From Streptomyces sp. NRRL S-646 (GTDB lineage Bacteria > Actinomycetota > Actinomycetes > Streptomycetales > Streptomycetaceae): 64,000 nt of DNA. The translations under genes were made by a program, and so were the position numbers. The first letter of the stretch is position 1. The number at the start of each line of letters is the position of its first letter. The stretch spans positions 496,001 to 560,000 of the forward strand of contig NZ_JODC01000003.1 in the NCBI RefSeq assembly GCF_000720765.1. The letters run 5' to 3'. Below the pieces are notes generated by a model that was not told the DNA's origin, made no database searches, and was given only the letters and a program-made list of their open reading frames with translations. Positions 50,763 to 59,728 of this stretch are shown piece by piece.

Positions 50763-51845
50763 TCACGCTGCCGTGACCGCCGAAAGGCGGGTCACATCCC
50801 GTGCCGTTCCCGTCACCCCCGACAGGAACCCCTGTGCCCGCGGTGATGCGTTCTCCGTCAGCCAGCCGGGGTCGATGTCGCAGACCGCGACCCGGACCTC
50901 TGTGCCTATCAGGGCGAGGGGGAGGGTGTGGACGACGGTGGAGGGGAAGCTCAGGATGGTGCGACCGATGGGGCCGCGGCGGGCGATCAGCTCCAGGGGG
51001 AGGTCGGGGCGGACGATCTCCAGGCCCGTCTCGGCGGCCAGCCGGTGGAGCTTGTCCGTGCTCTCGCGGCGGTGGGCGAAGTAGCGGGTGGCGCCGTGGG
51101 TCTTCGCCAGGCTGCGGACGGCCTCCAGGTAGCGGTCGCCGTCCACCACGCCGGTCTCCACCAGCGAGGTGCCCACCATGTCGGCGCCCTTGGTGATGCG
51201 GGGCGGGCCGAAGCGGGCCCGGGTCCAGGTGAAGTCGTTCGCCGTCACCGTCACGCCGTCCGGCTTCTCGTCCATCGGCATGGAGGAGAAGATCTCCACG
51301 TGCCGCTTTGCGCTGGGGGTGAGCCGGCGGCGGGCCGAGGAGGAGACGGGGGCGAAGATCAGGTCCCGGGCGCCGGGGCGGCCGCCCTTGCGGTGCCAGC
51401 GGACGAGGCGTTCGCCGCGGGCCAGCTGGGCGACGAACTCCATGGTCGCCGTGCCGTCGTCCACGACGACGAGATCACGGGCCTTGGTGATCGTCAGCAG
51501 GAGTTGTACGTAGCGGGAGAAAGGATCGCCCATCACGACCCGGCGGGCCCTGCGCAGCAGCGGGGTGAGGCCGCCGATGGTGTGGAAGGGGGCGCCCGGA
51601 CCGCCGCGCGCCTCCTCCCAGCGGACCTCGTACCCCTCGTCCCGGGCCAGCTCGGCCATCCGGCGCAGCTGGCCGCGGCTCATGGGGTCGTTCGGGGACA
51701 GGACGACGAGGGTGAGTCCCCCTCCGGGTGCCTCCAGGTCCCTGAGGGCATGGAGGTGCGCCCACTCCAGCACGTTCAGCAGCTGTACCGGGCTCTCGAC
51801 GAACGCGAGAGTGTGGGAGCCGGCTGACCCGGCGCGGGGGCTCAT
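50763..51845 (-). CDS. Unknown protein, possible sialyltransferase-like glycosyltransferase
   Basis: 360 residues, soluble. The start (LAFVESPVQLLNVLEWAHLH) recalls the N-terminus of GT52-type LPS sialyltransferases, and the DDGTATMEF segment near 135 fits a nucleotide-sugar site. No certain domain. It is the last gene of the minus-strand group with the Kdn-type synthase and activating enzyme, so transfer of the activated sugar is a reasonable but unproven role. Confidence 0.65.
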   Translation of the reverse strand: MSPRAGSAGSHTLAFVESPVQLLNVLEWAHLHALRDLEAPGGGLTLVVLSPNDPMSRGQLRRMAELARDEGYEVRWEEARGGPGAPFHTIGGLTPLLRRARRVVMGDPFSRYVQLLLTITKARDLVVVDDGTATMEFVAQLARGERLVRWHRKGGRPGARDLIFAPVSSSARRRLTPSAKRHVEIFSSMPMDEKPDGVTVTANDFTWTRARFGPPRITKGADMVGTSLVETGVVDGDRYLEAVRSLAKTHGATRYFAHRRESTDKLHRLAAETGLEIVRPDLPLELIARRGPIGRTILSFPSTVVHTLPLALIGTEVRVAVCDIDPGWLTENASPRAQGFLSGVTGTARDVTRLSAVTAA

Positions 51846-51896
51846 CCTACGTACGACCGTCCCGTCGTAGAGCGTTACAGGGTGTTCGGATCAGGG

Positions 51897-52835
51897 TCAG
51901 ACCGAGACCGGCTCGCCCGCAGCCGCGGCGATCTCCGCCTCGGCGACGACGCCCGCGACGCGGCGCAGCTTCTTCATGGGGCCGAGCTCGGACTCGTAGA
52001 CCTTCTTGACGCCGTCGCCGAGGGAGGCCTCGATGGTGCGGATGTCGCGGACGAGGCGGGTCAGGCCCTGCGGCTCGACGGAGGCGGCCTGGTCGGAGCC
52101 CCACATCGCGCGGTCCAGGGTGATGTGGCGCTCGACGAAGGTGGCGCCGAGGGCGACCGCGGCGAGGGTGGTCTGCAGGCCGGTCTCGTGGCCGGAGTAG
52201 CCGATCGGGACGTTCGGGTACTCGGCCTGCAGGGTGTTGATGACGCGGAGGTTGAGCTCCTCGGCCTTCGCCGGGTACGTCGAAGTGGCGTGGCAGAGCA
52301 GGATGTTGTCCGAGCCGAGGACCTCGACGGCGTGACGGATCTGCTTCGGCGTCGACATGCCGGTGGAGAGGATGACCGTGCGGCCGGTGGCGCGCAGGGA
52401 GCGCAGCAGCTCGTCGTCGGTGAGGGAGGCGGAGGCCACCTTGTGGGCCGGGACGTCGAACTTCTCCAGGAAGGCGACGGCCTCGGTGTCCCACGGGGAG
52501 GCGAACCAGGCGATGCCCTTCTCCTTGGAGTACTCGTCGATCTGGCGGTACTCGTCCTCGCCGAACTCCACGCGGTGGCGGTAGTCGATGTACGTCATCC
52601 GGCCCCAGGGGGTGTCGCGCTCGATGTCCCACTGGTCGCGCGGGGTGCAGATCTCGGGGGTGCGCTTCTGGAACTTGACCGCGTCGCAGCCGGCCTCGGC
52701 GGCGGCGTCGATCAGCTTGAAGGCGTTCTCGAGCTCGCCGTTGTGGTTGATGCCGATCTCGCCGACGACGTAGACGGGCTGACCCGGGCCGGCGGTCTTC
52801 GAACCGAACGTGCGCAGACGGGAGTTGGTGCTCAT
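51897..52835 (-). CDS. NeuB-type nonulosonate synthase (probable Kdn synthase)
   Basis: 312 residues, condensing an aldose (phosphate) with phosphoenolpyruvate to a 9-carbon sugar. NeuB motifs GEIGINHNGELENAFKLIDAA near 24-45, DAVKFQKR near 51, and GYSGHETG near 215 are visible. The C-terminal antifreeze-like (SAF) domain of typical NeuB is missing. In S. coelicolor the homologous region makes a Kdn-containing teichulosonic acid (recalled). ATG 52835, AAGGA upstream. Confidence 0.88.
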   Translation of the reverse strand: MSTNSRLRTFGSKTAGPGQPVYVVGEIGINHNGELENAFKLIDAAAEAGCDAVKFQKRTPEICTPRDQWDIERDTPWGRMTYIDYRHRVEFGEDEYRQIDEYSKEKGIAWFASPWDTEAVAFLEKFDVPAHKVASASLTDDELLRSLRATGRTVILSTGMSTPKQIRHAVEVLGSDNILLCHATSTYPAKAEELNLRVINTLQAEYPNVPIGYSGHETGLQTTLAAVALGATFVERHITLDRAMWGSDQAASVEPQGLTRLVRDIRTIEASLGDGVKKVYESELGPMKKLRRVAGVVAEAEIAAAAGEPVSV

Positions 52836-52849
52836 GGCAGGAACTGTCC

Positions 52850-54115
52850 TTACTTGGTTAGGGAATCGAGAGAGGGGCCGAGGATCCAGCTGGCGATCTC
52901 TCGGATCGCGCCGTCGCCACCGGGGACGGTGGTGACCGCACGGGCGGCGCCGCGTACCACGTCGTGGGCGCTCGCGACCGCCACGGGCCAGCCCACGAGG
53001 GCGAAGCACGGGAGGTCGTTGACGTCGTTGCCGACGTAGAGCACGCGCTCGGGCGCGATGCCCTGCTCCTCGCACCACTGCTTCAGTGCGAGGTCCTTCC
53101 GGTCGATGCCGTGCAGCACGGGGATCTTCAGCTTCCGTGCGCGGGCGGCGACGACCGGGTTCTGCTCCGTGGAGAGGATCAGCATCTTCAGGCTGCTCTT
53201 GCGCAGCGCGGCGATGCCCAGCCCGTCTCCGCGGTGCACGGAGACGAACTCCTTTCCATCGGCGTCGATCAGCACCCTGTCGTCGGTCTGGGTGCCGTCG
53301 AAGTCGAGTACGACCGCGTCGATGTCGTCGGCGGTCGGCAGCGAACCGGGGCGGTCCGCGTCGAAGAGGGGGGCCAGCGCCCGGGCGCGGGCCAGGTCGT
53401 GCGGGTCGTCGATCTCCAGCACGCGCGCGGGGTCGGTGCGCACGAGTTCGGTGCGGCCGAAGAAGCGGTGCTGGTGCTTGCGGAAGCCGGGAGCGTCCAT
53501 CGCGTAGGCGGCGCCGGTCTCCAGGAGGTCCTGGGGGCGGTCCTGGCGGCGGGGGCGGAAGGACTTGTCGTGGTTGACGCCGTAGCCGCCGCCGGTGGCC
53601 GCGTCGGCCTCGGAGACGGTGCCGGCGGCGACCTCGTCCTCGGCGTCGCGCCAGATGAAGCCGTGGAAGGGGGCCACGGTGACGGCGGTGTCGGCGCCGT
53701 TCTCGGCGACCGCGGCCGCCACTCCGTCGATGTCCTCGCGGATGATGAACGGGCTGGTGCACTGCACGAACACCACGACGTCGACGGCCGCGCCGTGCAG
53801 GGCCTCGTGGGCGTCCATGGCGTGCAGGACGGCGGCCTCGGAGGTCGCGGTGTCCCCGGCGATGGCGGCGGGGCGCAGCACGACCTCGGCGCCGGCCTCG
53901 CGGGCGGCGGCTGCGATGGCCTGGTCGTCGGTGGACACGACGACATCGGTCACGAGGCGGGTGGCGAGGCACTCGCGCACCGCCCGCGCCACCAGCGGCA
54001 CACCGCCGACGGGGGCGAGGTTCTTCGCGGGCACGCCCTTGGAGCCGCCGCGCGCTGGAATCACCGCGAGCACCCGACGCACGGAAGCGCCTTGGCCCGC
54101 TTGCGGGTTGGACAT
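52850..54115 (-). CDS. Bifunctional CMP-nonulosonate synthetase / HAD phosphatase
   Basis: 421 residues. N-terminal half (about 14-235) is a cytidylyltransferase of the NeuA/KdsB family (IPARGGSKGVPAKNL near 19-33); the C-terminal half (about 265-420) is a KdsC-type HAD phosphatase (VLDFDGTQTDD near 267, VLYVGNDVNDLPC near 354). The pair could remove a 9-phosphate and then activate the free sugar with CTP. AAGGAG precedes the ATG. It lies 14 bases upstream of the synthase gene. Confidence 0.9.
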   Translation of the reverse strand: MSNPQAGQGASVRRVLAVIPARGGSKGVPAKNLAPVGGVPLVARAVRECLATRLVTDVVVSTDDQAIAAAAREAGAEVVLRPAAIAGDTATSEAAVLHAMDAHEALHGAAVDVVVFVQCTSPFIIREDIDGVAAAVAENGADTAVTVAPFHGFIWRDAEDEVAAGTVSEADAATGGGYGVNHDKSFRPRRQDRPQDLLETGAAYAMDAPGFRKHQHRFFGRTELVRTDPARVLEIDDPHDLARARALAPLFDADRPGSLPTADDIDAVVLDFDGTQTDDRVLIDADGKEFVSVHRGDGLGIAALRKSSLKMLILSTEQNPVVAARARKLKIPVLHGIDRKDLALKQWCEEQGIAPERVLYVGNDVNDLPCFALVGWPVAVASAHDVVRGAARAVTTVPGGDGAIREIASWILGPSLDSLTK

Positions 54116-54204
54116 GGGGACTACTCCTTGGGCTCCTTGCGGAGACATCGGGGTGGGGCGCTCCGCGGGCTGGGCCGATGTGCGGCCCGGCCGCGGGGCC
54201 GCGC

Positions 54205-54330
54205 TGGGACGTCGGTCGTCTGCCGGTTCGTCGTGGCTGGTCGCTCCCCCACTCTCGGCTTCGCTCGAGCGGGGGGACCCCCATCGCGGCGGAGCCGCAG
54301 ATCGATACAGCCCCGCGCCCCCTTGGGGCG
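54205..54330 (-). repeat. R3 repeat, copy d (inverted), interrupted by R2
   Basis: Outer parts match R3: cgtcgtggctggtcgc before 54245 and gcggcggagccgcagatcga after 54283. Between them sits a 39-nt R2 element. The uninterrupted copies at 5196, 13797 and 50687 run straight through this point with a few bases only. Confidence 0.75.
54245..54283 (+). repeat. R2 short repeat, copy 2
   Basis: Identical to the 39-nt unit at 3597-3635, inserted within R3 copy d. The remaining gap 54331-54471 holds nothing recognisable. Confidence 0.8.
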
Positions 54331-54471
54331 CGGCCGAACCGCAACGGACTTCGCCGGGCCTGCTTCGCCCGCCGCCCTGCGGGACCGCACCCGCCGTCAC
54401 GGCGGACACGACTCGCGCGACCGCCGCTTCCGCGGCGCCTGCGGCCTGCGCGCCGGTCGTCCGGTCGGTGC

Positions 54472-55812
54472 TCACAGCTCCCCCATCCGCCGGATCACCG
54501 GGGCCACCCGCTGCACCCCGTGCCGATAGGCACCGCGCGCGGCGCGGCGCACGATCTGGCGGACCGGGCCCGGCTCCCTGTCGGCGGCCGGGGCGCCGGG
54601 CAGCGGGCTGCCGTCCGGACCGAGGTGGTGGCGGGCGAGGATGCCGGGCAGGTAGCCGGGGGCGGTCGCCGGTGTGTAGTACGGGGTGAGGGGGGCCGGG
54701 CCGCGGTCGAGCAGCTTGGCGATGCGTTCGCGGGCCGCGTCGAAGGCGGTGGCGTAGGAGCCGTCCGCGACGACGCCCTGCCGGGCCACCCACTCCTCGT
54801 CGGCGGTCGGCCGGTGCCCGGCGTCCAGCTGGTCCCAGGAGGCGAGGCATCCGGAGCCCACGAAGTGGTGGTTGCCGAGCACCTCGCGCACACCGAGGTC
54901 GGTCAGGACGACCGTCGGGATCCGGCGGTGCAGCGACTCCAGTGCGGCCGTCGAGCTGATGGTGACCAGCAGGTCGGTGCGGTCGAGGACCTCGCCCATG
55001 TTCCCGTACACCAGGCGGAAGTTGGCCGGCGGATCGAGCCGCTGGACCAGCTTCTGGTAGGGCTGCTCCTCGATGTGCGTGGTGTGCTCGCCCGGCTTGG
55101 AGCGCAGCTTCAGCAGCACCTCGCGCTCGGGGTGCAGCCGGGCGTGCTGGATCAGCCGGTTGAGCAGGTATGTGCGGTCCTTGCGGCTGTCCGGGACGGA
55201 CGGCTGGACGGCGAACACCACCGTGTACGGATCGTGTTCACCTTCGTAGGCCGCTCCGCCGAGGAACGGGAGTGCCACCTCGGTCACCGACGAGGCGTCG
55301 GCGCCCACCCCCTCGTACACGGCCCGGAAACGCTCCGCGTCCTGGCGGGAGTTGGCGAGGACGAGGTCCGCGCCGTGTCGCAGCAGGAGGCCGTCGGCGA
55401 GCTTCTCGTAGACGACGCCGACATAGCCGGTGACGACGACGGGACGCCGCTCGCGGCCCTCCCACAACCGCCGCAGCCCGTGCAGCATCGCCTGGACGCC
55501 GCCGCCGACGAGGGCGAGCACGACGACGTCGTACTCCTCCTCGCCCATGGCGCGCAGGAACTCCACGGCCGTGACCTCGCGAAGGGAGTCGGCGCGCACA
55601 CCGACCTCCGCCAGCTGGCGGGGGGTCGGGGTCGCCCGCCCGCGCAGCAGGAATCCGCTCAGCTCGAGACCGACTTGCGCGTCCTCGCCGGCTGCGGTTT
55701 CCATGGACGGGCCCGGGGCGATACGAGCCGCGGTCAGCGCACCCCATTTCCAGCGGGTGTCGGAGTCCGCGAGTACGGCGATTCGCGTGGGCTTCGAGGT
55801 ACTTGGTGGCAC
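54472..55812 (-). CDS. Putative glycosyltransferase (DUF6716-like)
   Basis: About 446 residues; RIAVLADSDTRWKWGALTARRI-type start (RIAVLADSDTRWKWGALTA), and a second half (VLLKLRSKPGEHTTH, ISSTAALESLHRRIPTVVLTDLGVRE) typical of a GT-B glycosyltransferase. GTG 55812 is chosen: a -10 TAGCGT ends 7 bases upstream; GTG 55857 is an alternative. Placed in the wall-glycopolymer cluster, divergent from the GT2 gene. Confidence 0.8.
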   Translation of the reverse strand: MPPSTSKPTRIAVLADSDTRWKWGALTAARIAPGPSMETAAGEDAQVGLELSGFLLRGRATPTPRQLAEVGVRADSLREVTAVEFLRAMGEEEYDVVVLALVGGGVQAMLHGLRRLWEGRERRPVVVTGYVGVVYEKLADGLLLRHGADLVLANSRQDAERFRAVYEGVGADASSVTEVALPFLGGAAYEGEHDPYTVVFAVQPSVPDSRKDRTYLLNRLIQHARLHPEREVLLKLRSKPGEHTTHIEEQPYQKLVQRLDPPANFRLVYGNMGEVLDRTDLLVTISSTAALESLHRRIPTVVLTDLGVREVLGNHHFVGSGCLASWDQLDAGHRPTADEEWVARQGVVADGSYATAFDAARERIAKLLDRGPAPLTPYYTPATAPGYLPGILARHHLGPDGSPLPGAPAADREPGPVRQIVRRAARGAYRHGVQRVAPVIRRMGEL

Positions 55813-55825
55813 GACGAAGACGCTA
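55813..55825 (-). promoter_or_regulatory. Leaderless promoter of the DUF6716 gene
   Basis: -10 TAGCGT (55825-55820) then 7 bases to GTG 55812. Confidence 0.45.
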
Positions 55826-55997
55826 GGAAGCAATTCCGAGGAGCGGCCCAACCGCACCTCAACAAAAAGTTAACAACACCCCGCCGACAGCCGAACTGGC
55901 CCGCCAAATCCCCGGAGCTACAGTCGATGCACCGTTCCGACACATTGAGTTCACCCCCTGTACGGGCACCGGAAAGGTACGCCGCCGGACTGCCTCC

Positions 55998-56010
55998 TAC
56001 GCTTTCGCAT
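55998..56010 (+). promoter_or_regulatory. Leaderless promoter of the GT2 gene
   Basis: -10 TACGCT (55998-56003) then 7 bases to GTG 56011; the same layout as hutH. Confidence 0.45.
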
Positions 56011-56997
56011 GTGCCAAAGCTTTCCGTGATCGTGCCGTTCTACAACGTGCAGCAATACGCCCCGGACACCCTCAAAAGCCTTCGCTTGAACGCGCGACGG
56101 GATTTCGAGTTCGTACTGGTCGACGACCATTCGAAGGACGAAACTCCGGCGATTCTCGAACGCGCGGCCGAGGAGCTCTCCGACGTGGCGCAGGTGCGGT
56201 ATATCCGCCATGAGAAGAACGGGGGACTCGCCACCGCCCGCAACACCGGCCTGGACGCGGCGCAGGGCGAGTACCTGACGTTCCTGGACGGCGACGACTG
56301 GCTGGCTCCCGGCTACTTCGCCGAACTGGTCGAGGCCATCGAAGGGTTGGGCGTCGACTTCGTGCGCACCGACCATGTGCAGGCGACCGCCCGCGCGCGC
56401 AGCGTGAACCGGGTCCCCATCGGGCGCCGCTGGGAGGCACTGAACCCGCGCGAGGCGATCCTGCCCGCCGACCGTTCGACCTCCGTGGACTACGCCTTCG
56501 CCTGGGCCGGCGCCTACCACCGCCGGCTCCTCGACAAGGGCCTGCTGCACTTCACCGACGGGCTGCGCACGGCCGAGGACCGGCCCTGGATCTGGAAGCT
56601 GCACCGCGAGGCGGAGTCGTTCGCCGTGGTGAGTCTGCTCGGCGTCTTCTACCGGCGCGGGGTGGCGTCCTCCCTGACGCAGATCGGCGACGTCCGCCAG
56701 CTCGACTTCATCCGCGCCTTCGACCAGGTCATCGAGGAGACGGCGAAGGACCCGGACGCGGACCGGCTGCTGCCGAAGGCGGTGCGCACGTACTGCGCGA
56801 TCATCGCCCACCACGTCTCGGACGAGGACAAGTGGGAGCCGTCGGTGTACCGGCAGCTGCGGGCGAGGAGCGCGGCGGCCATCCAGCGCCTGCCGCAGGA
56901 CATGCTCGGCGACGTACTCGAAACGATGGACATGCACCGTTCCTCCAAGCTGCGGCGGCTGCGGCGCAGGATCACGACAGCGAAGGCGGCTGCCTGA
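56011..56997 (+). CDS. Family 2 glycosyltransferase
   Basis: 328 residues. GT-A fold marks: LSVIVPFYNVQQYAPDTLKSL near 4-24, VLVDDHSKDETPAIL near 38-52, and the metal-binding TFLDGDDWLAPGYF near 93-106. It likely adds a sugar or polymerises the wall glycopolymer at the membrane inner face. The polysialyltransferase-like gene follows with a 1-base overlap (TGATG). Confidence 0.9.
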   Translation: MPKLSVIVPFYNVQQYAPDTLKSLRLNARRDFEFVLVDDHSKDETPAILERAAEELSDVAQVRYIRHEKNGGLATARNTGLDAAQGEYLTFLDGDDWLAPGYFAELVEAIEGLGVDFVRTDHVQATARARSVNRVPIGRRWEALNPREAILPADRSTSVDYAFAWAGAYHRRLLDKGLLHFTDGLRTAEDRPWIWKLHREAESFAVVSLLGVFYRRGVASSLTQIGDVRQLDFIRAFDQVIEETAKDPDADRLLPKAVRTYCAIIAHHVSDEDKWEPSVYRQLRARSAAAIQRLPQDMLGDVLETMDMHRSSKLRRLRRRITTAKAAA

Positions 56998-58328
56998 TGC
57001 CCCGTACCACCCGCATCTACTGCGTCTCGACCCTGTACGGCGCCGCCACCCTGGCCGCCGCGCTGGACTCGGACTGCTTCGAGGACGAGGACCGCAGTCT
57101 GCTGCTGGTCTTCAACAACTCGGCGACCCCGGAGACGACGCCGCCCGTCGACGAGATGCCGGGCTTCGAGCCGCTGCGCGACCACTTCGACGAGGTCCTG
57201 TCCTGGAACGAGGCCATCCGCCCCTTCCATCCCGGTGCCTGGACCCCGCGCCAGGACGACATCCCGCTCTTCGAGCGCTATCTGCGGCTGCTCTGGGGCC
57301 TGGGCGACGACCGGGTGGAGCTGGTCGTGGAGTCCATCCAGGTCGCCCCGGCGCTGACGGTGGCCCAGCTGTTCACCGACGCGCCCGTGCACGTCTACGC
57401 CGACGGCCTGATGAGCTACGGCCCCACCCGCAACAAGATCGACCCGCTGGTCGGCACGCGCGTGCGGCGCCTGCTCCACCTGGACCTGGTGCCGGGGCTG
57501 ACCCCGCGCCTGCTGACCGAGTTCGACGTACCGGCGGAGCTCGTGTCGACCGAGGCGTTCCTGAAGGTGATGGGCGAACTCACCTCCTCCGTCGAGGACC
57601 TGCCCGTCCTCCCCGACAACTCGGCGCTGCTGCTCGGCCAGTACCTGTCCGCTCTGGGCATCCTCTCCCCCGAGGAGGAGGAGGACCTGCACGTGCGGAT
57701 GATGCGCGGAGCGGTCGAGCGCGGGCACCGCTCGATCGTCTTCAAGCCGCACCCCACCGCGCCGGCCCGCTACAGCCGCGCCCTGGAGACCGAGGCCGGG
57801 AAGCTGGGCGTGGACCTCACCGTCCTCGACCTGCCCGTCCTCGCCGAGGTGCTGTTCGAGCAGTCGCGGCCCGCCCTGGTCGTGGGCTGCTTCTCCACGG
57901 CGCTCTTCACGGCGTCCGCGTTCTACGGCCTCCCGGTCGCCCGCATCGGTACGGCACCGCTGCTGGACGGTCTCACGCCGTTCCAGAACAGCAACCGGGT
58001 CCCGGTCGTCCTGGCCGACGCGCTGCTGCCGGACCTGGAAGACGGCAAGAACGAGAAGACGCTGCCCGCGAGCACCCTGGACGGTCTGCTCGACGCTCTC
58101 AGCTACACGATGCAGCCGCAGATCTACCCGTCCCTGCGGACGGCTGCGGAACGACACCTCTCCAAGCACCTCTCGGCCCGCACCAAGCGGTACTTCAGGC
58201 GGAAGCGGCTCACCGCGCTGGGGCTGCCGGGCGGCATCCCGGAGCGTCTGGCGTTCCTCCCCCGCAACTCCACGGCCCGTCGGGTGGTCCGCCGGGCGCG
58301 GGCGCTGAAGAAGGCCGTAGCGCGATAA
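56997..58328 (+). CDS. Alpha-2,8-polysialyltransferase-like glycosyltransferase
   Basis: 443 residues of the polysialyltransferase family (PF07388 type): IYCVSTLYGAATLAAAL at the N-terminus, HVYADGLMSYGP near 131-142, the conserved FKPHPTAP near 248-255 and VGCFSTALFTASAFYGLPVARIG near 299-321. It should transfer a nonulosonic acid from CMP to the growing chain. The Arg-rich C-terminus may associate with membranes. Overlaps the GT2 stop by 1 base. Confidence 0.88.
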   Translation: MPRTTRIYCVSTLYGAATLAAALDSDCFEDEDRSLLLVFNNSATPETTPPVDEMPGFEPLRDHFDEVLSWNEAIRPFHPGAWTPRQDDIPLFERYLRLLWGLGDDRVELVVESIQVAPALTVAQLFTDAPVHVYADGLMSYGPTRNKIDPLVGTRVRRLLHLDLVPGLTPRLLTEFDVPAELVSTEAFLKVMGELTSSVEDLPVLPDNSALLLGQYLSALGILSPEEEEDLHVRMMRGAVERGHRSIVFKPHPTAPARYSRALETEAGKLGVDLTVLDLPVLAEVLFEQSRPALVVGCFSTALFTASAFYGLPVARIGTAPLLDGLTPFQNSNRVPVVLADALLPDLEDGKNEKTLPASTLDGLLDALSYTMQPQIYPSLRTAAERHLSKHLSARTKRYFRRKRLTALGLPGGIPERLAFLPRNSTARRVVRRARALKKAVAR

Positions 58329-58333
58329 AGGAG

Positions 58334-58363
58334 GGCGGGTCCCCACCGGTGTGAGGACCCGCC
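58334..58363 (+). terminator. Terminator after the glycosyltransferase pair
   Basis: GGCGGGTCC and GGACCCGCC form a 9-bp stem with a 12-base loop, 5 bases after the stop codon. Confidence 0.7.
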
Positions 58364-58562
58364 GTTCTGGGTCAGGAACCCGGCGCAGCCATCGCGTGCG
58401 CCATGGGGGGATTCTGGGCATGCCCAGGAAGTTAAAACGACATTCAGATGAACTTGCCGGGACCGTAAGACAAATGGTCGGCCTGCACATCAAGGCAACC
58501 CTGTGATTCGGACTAATGTGCTGTGACACACCCATGAGAGTGAGTGCAGCGAGGGGAATCCA

Positions 58563-59699
58563 GTGACCAGCACGACCGTCCGACCGGTGCCCGACACGCC
58601 GGCAAACGCGCCGGTAAACCATCGGCCGATACGGACGGCACCCCGCGAGACCCGGCTCCGCGCCCTGGACGGACTGCGACTGATCGCCGCGCTGATGGTG
58701 GCGGCGTATCACTACGGCGGACGCGGCGGCGAGGTCACCAGAGCCTGGGGAAGTTCCGCCAAGCACCAGTTCCCCGCGCTGCACGGCTACTTCGCCTACG
58801 GCTGCCTCGGTGTCCAGGTCTTCTTCGTGATCAGCGGATTCGTGATCTGCATGAGCGGCTGGGGCCGGCCCCTGAAGTCGTTCTTCGCCTCCCGCGCCTC
58901 CCGGCTGCTGCCGGCCTACTGGGCGGCGATACTCATCGTGTCGGCGGTGTTCGCGCTGCCGATGGTCGCCTACAAGGCCCTGTCGCCGAGCGACACCCTG
59001 GTGAACCTGACGATGCTTCAGCAACCGCTGGGCGTGGACCGGGTGCTGGGGGTGTGCTGGACGCTCTGGGCGGAGATCCGCTTCTACGCGCTGTTCGCGC
59101 TGTGCGTCGTACTGCCTGGGGCGACCCGTCGCCGCGTGATCCTGTTCTGCGCCGGCTGGACGCTGGCGGCGGCGATCGCGCAGGGAGCGAAGATGCCGCT
59201 GCTCGACATCGTGCTGATACCCGAGTACGCGCCCTTCTTCATCGGCGGTGTCGGGCTCTACCTCGTCCACCGCGACCGGCGCGACGTCTACGCCTGGGGC
59301 ATCGTGGCCGTGAGCTTCCTGATCGGGCAGCACTACGCGGTGCGCAGCCTGTGGAACGCGTCGGACCCGAACGCCTTCGCCCACCGCTCCTCGCTCGGCA
59401 TCACCCTCATCGTCGCATTCGGCTTCGTCGCGGTCGCCGCGATCGCTCTGGGCTGGCTGAACTGGGCGAACTGGCGCTGGCTGACCGTGGCCGGGGCGCT
59501 GACGTACCCGTTCTACCTGGTCCACGAGCACCTGGGCTGGGTGGTGATCCACGCCCTGCACATCAGCCTCGGCCTGCCGTCGGCAGCGACCTTCGTCCTG
59601 ACGATCGCATCGATGCTGCTGCTGGCCTGGCTGCTCAATCGCTACGTCGAGAAGCGACTGACGCCGAAGCTGCGGGCGGCACTGTCCGGACCGCGCTGA
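58563..59699 (+). CDS. Acyltransferase 3 (OafA-like) membrane protein
   Basis: 378 residues with about ten membrane helices. The family signature is present: RLRALDGLRLIAALMVAAYHYG near 31-52 (catalytic His) and the arginine-containing loop FFASRASRLLPAYW near 108-121. It probably O-acetylates a cell-envelope sugar, perhaps the glycopolymer made by its neighbours. GTG start with GAGGGGAA upstream. The 200-base region before it is less GC-rich than average. Confidence 0.9.
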   Translation: MTSTTVRPVPDTPANAPVNHRPIRTAPRETRLRALDGLRLIAALMVAAYHYGGRGGEVTRAWGSSAKHQFPALHGYFAYGCLGVQVFFVISGFVICMSGWGRPLKSFFASRASRLLPAYWAAILIVSAVFALPMVAYKALSPSDTLVNLTMLQQPLGVDRVLGVCWTLWAEIRFYALFALCVVLPGATRRRVILFCAGWTLAAAIAQGAKMPLLDIVLIPEYAPFFIGGVGLYLVHRDRRDVYAWGIVAVSFLIGQHYAVRSLWNASDPNAFAHRSSLGITLIVAFGFVAVAAIALGWLNWANWRWLTVAGALTYPFYLVHEHLGWVVIHALHISLGLPSAATFVLTIASMLLLAWLLNRYVEKRLTPKLRAALSGPR

Positions 59700-59728
59700 G
59701 GCCCGCTCACCGGACGCCGACGCAGCGC

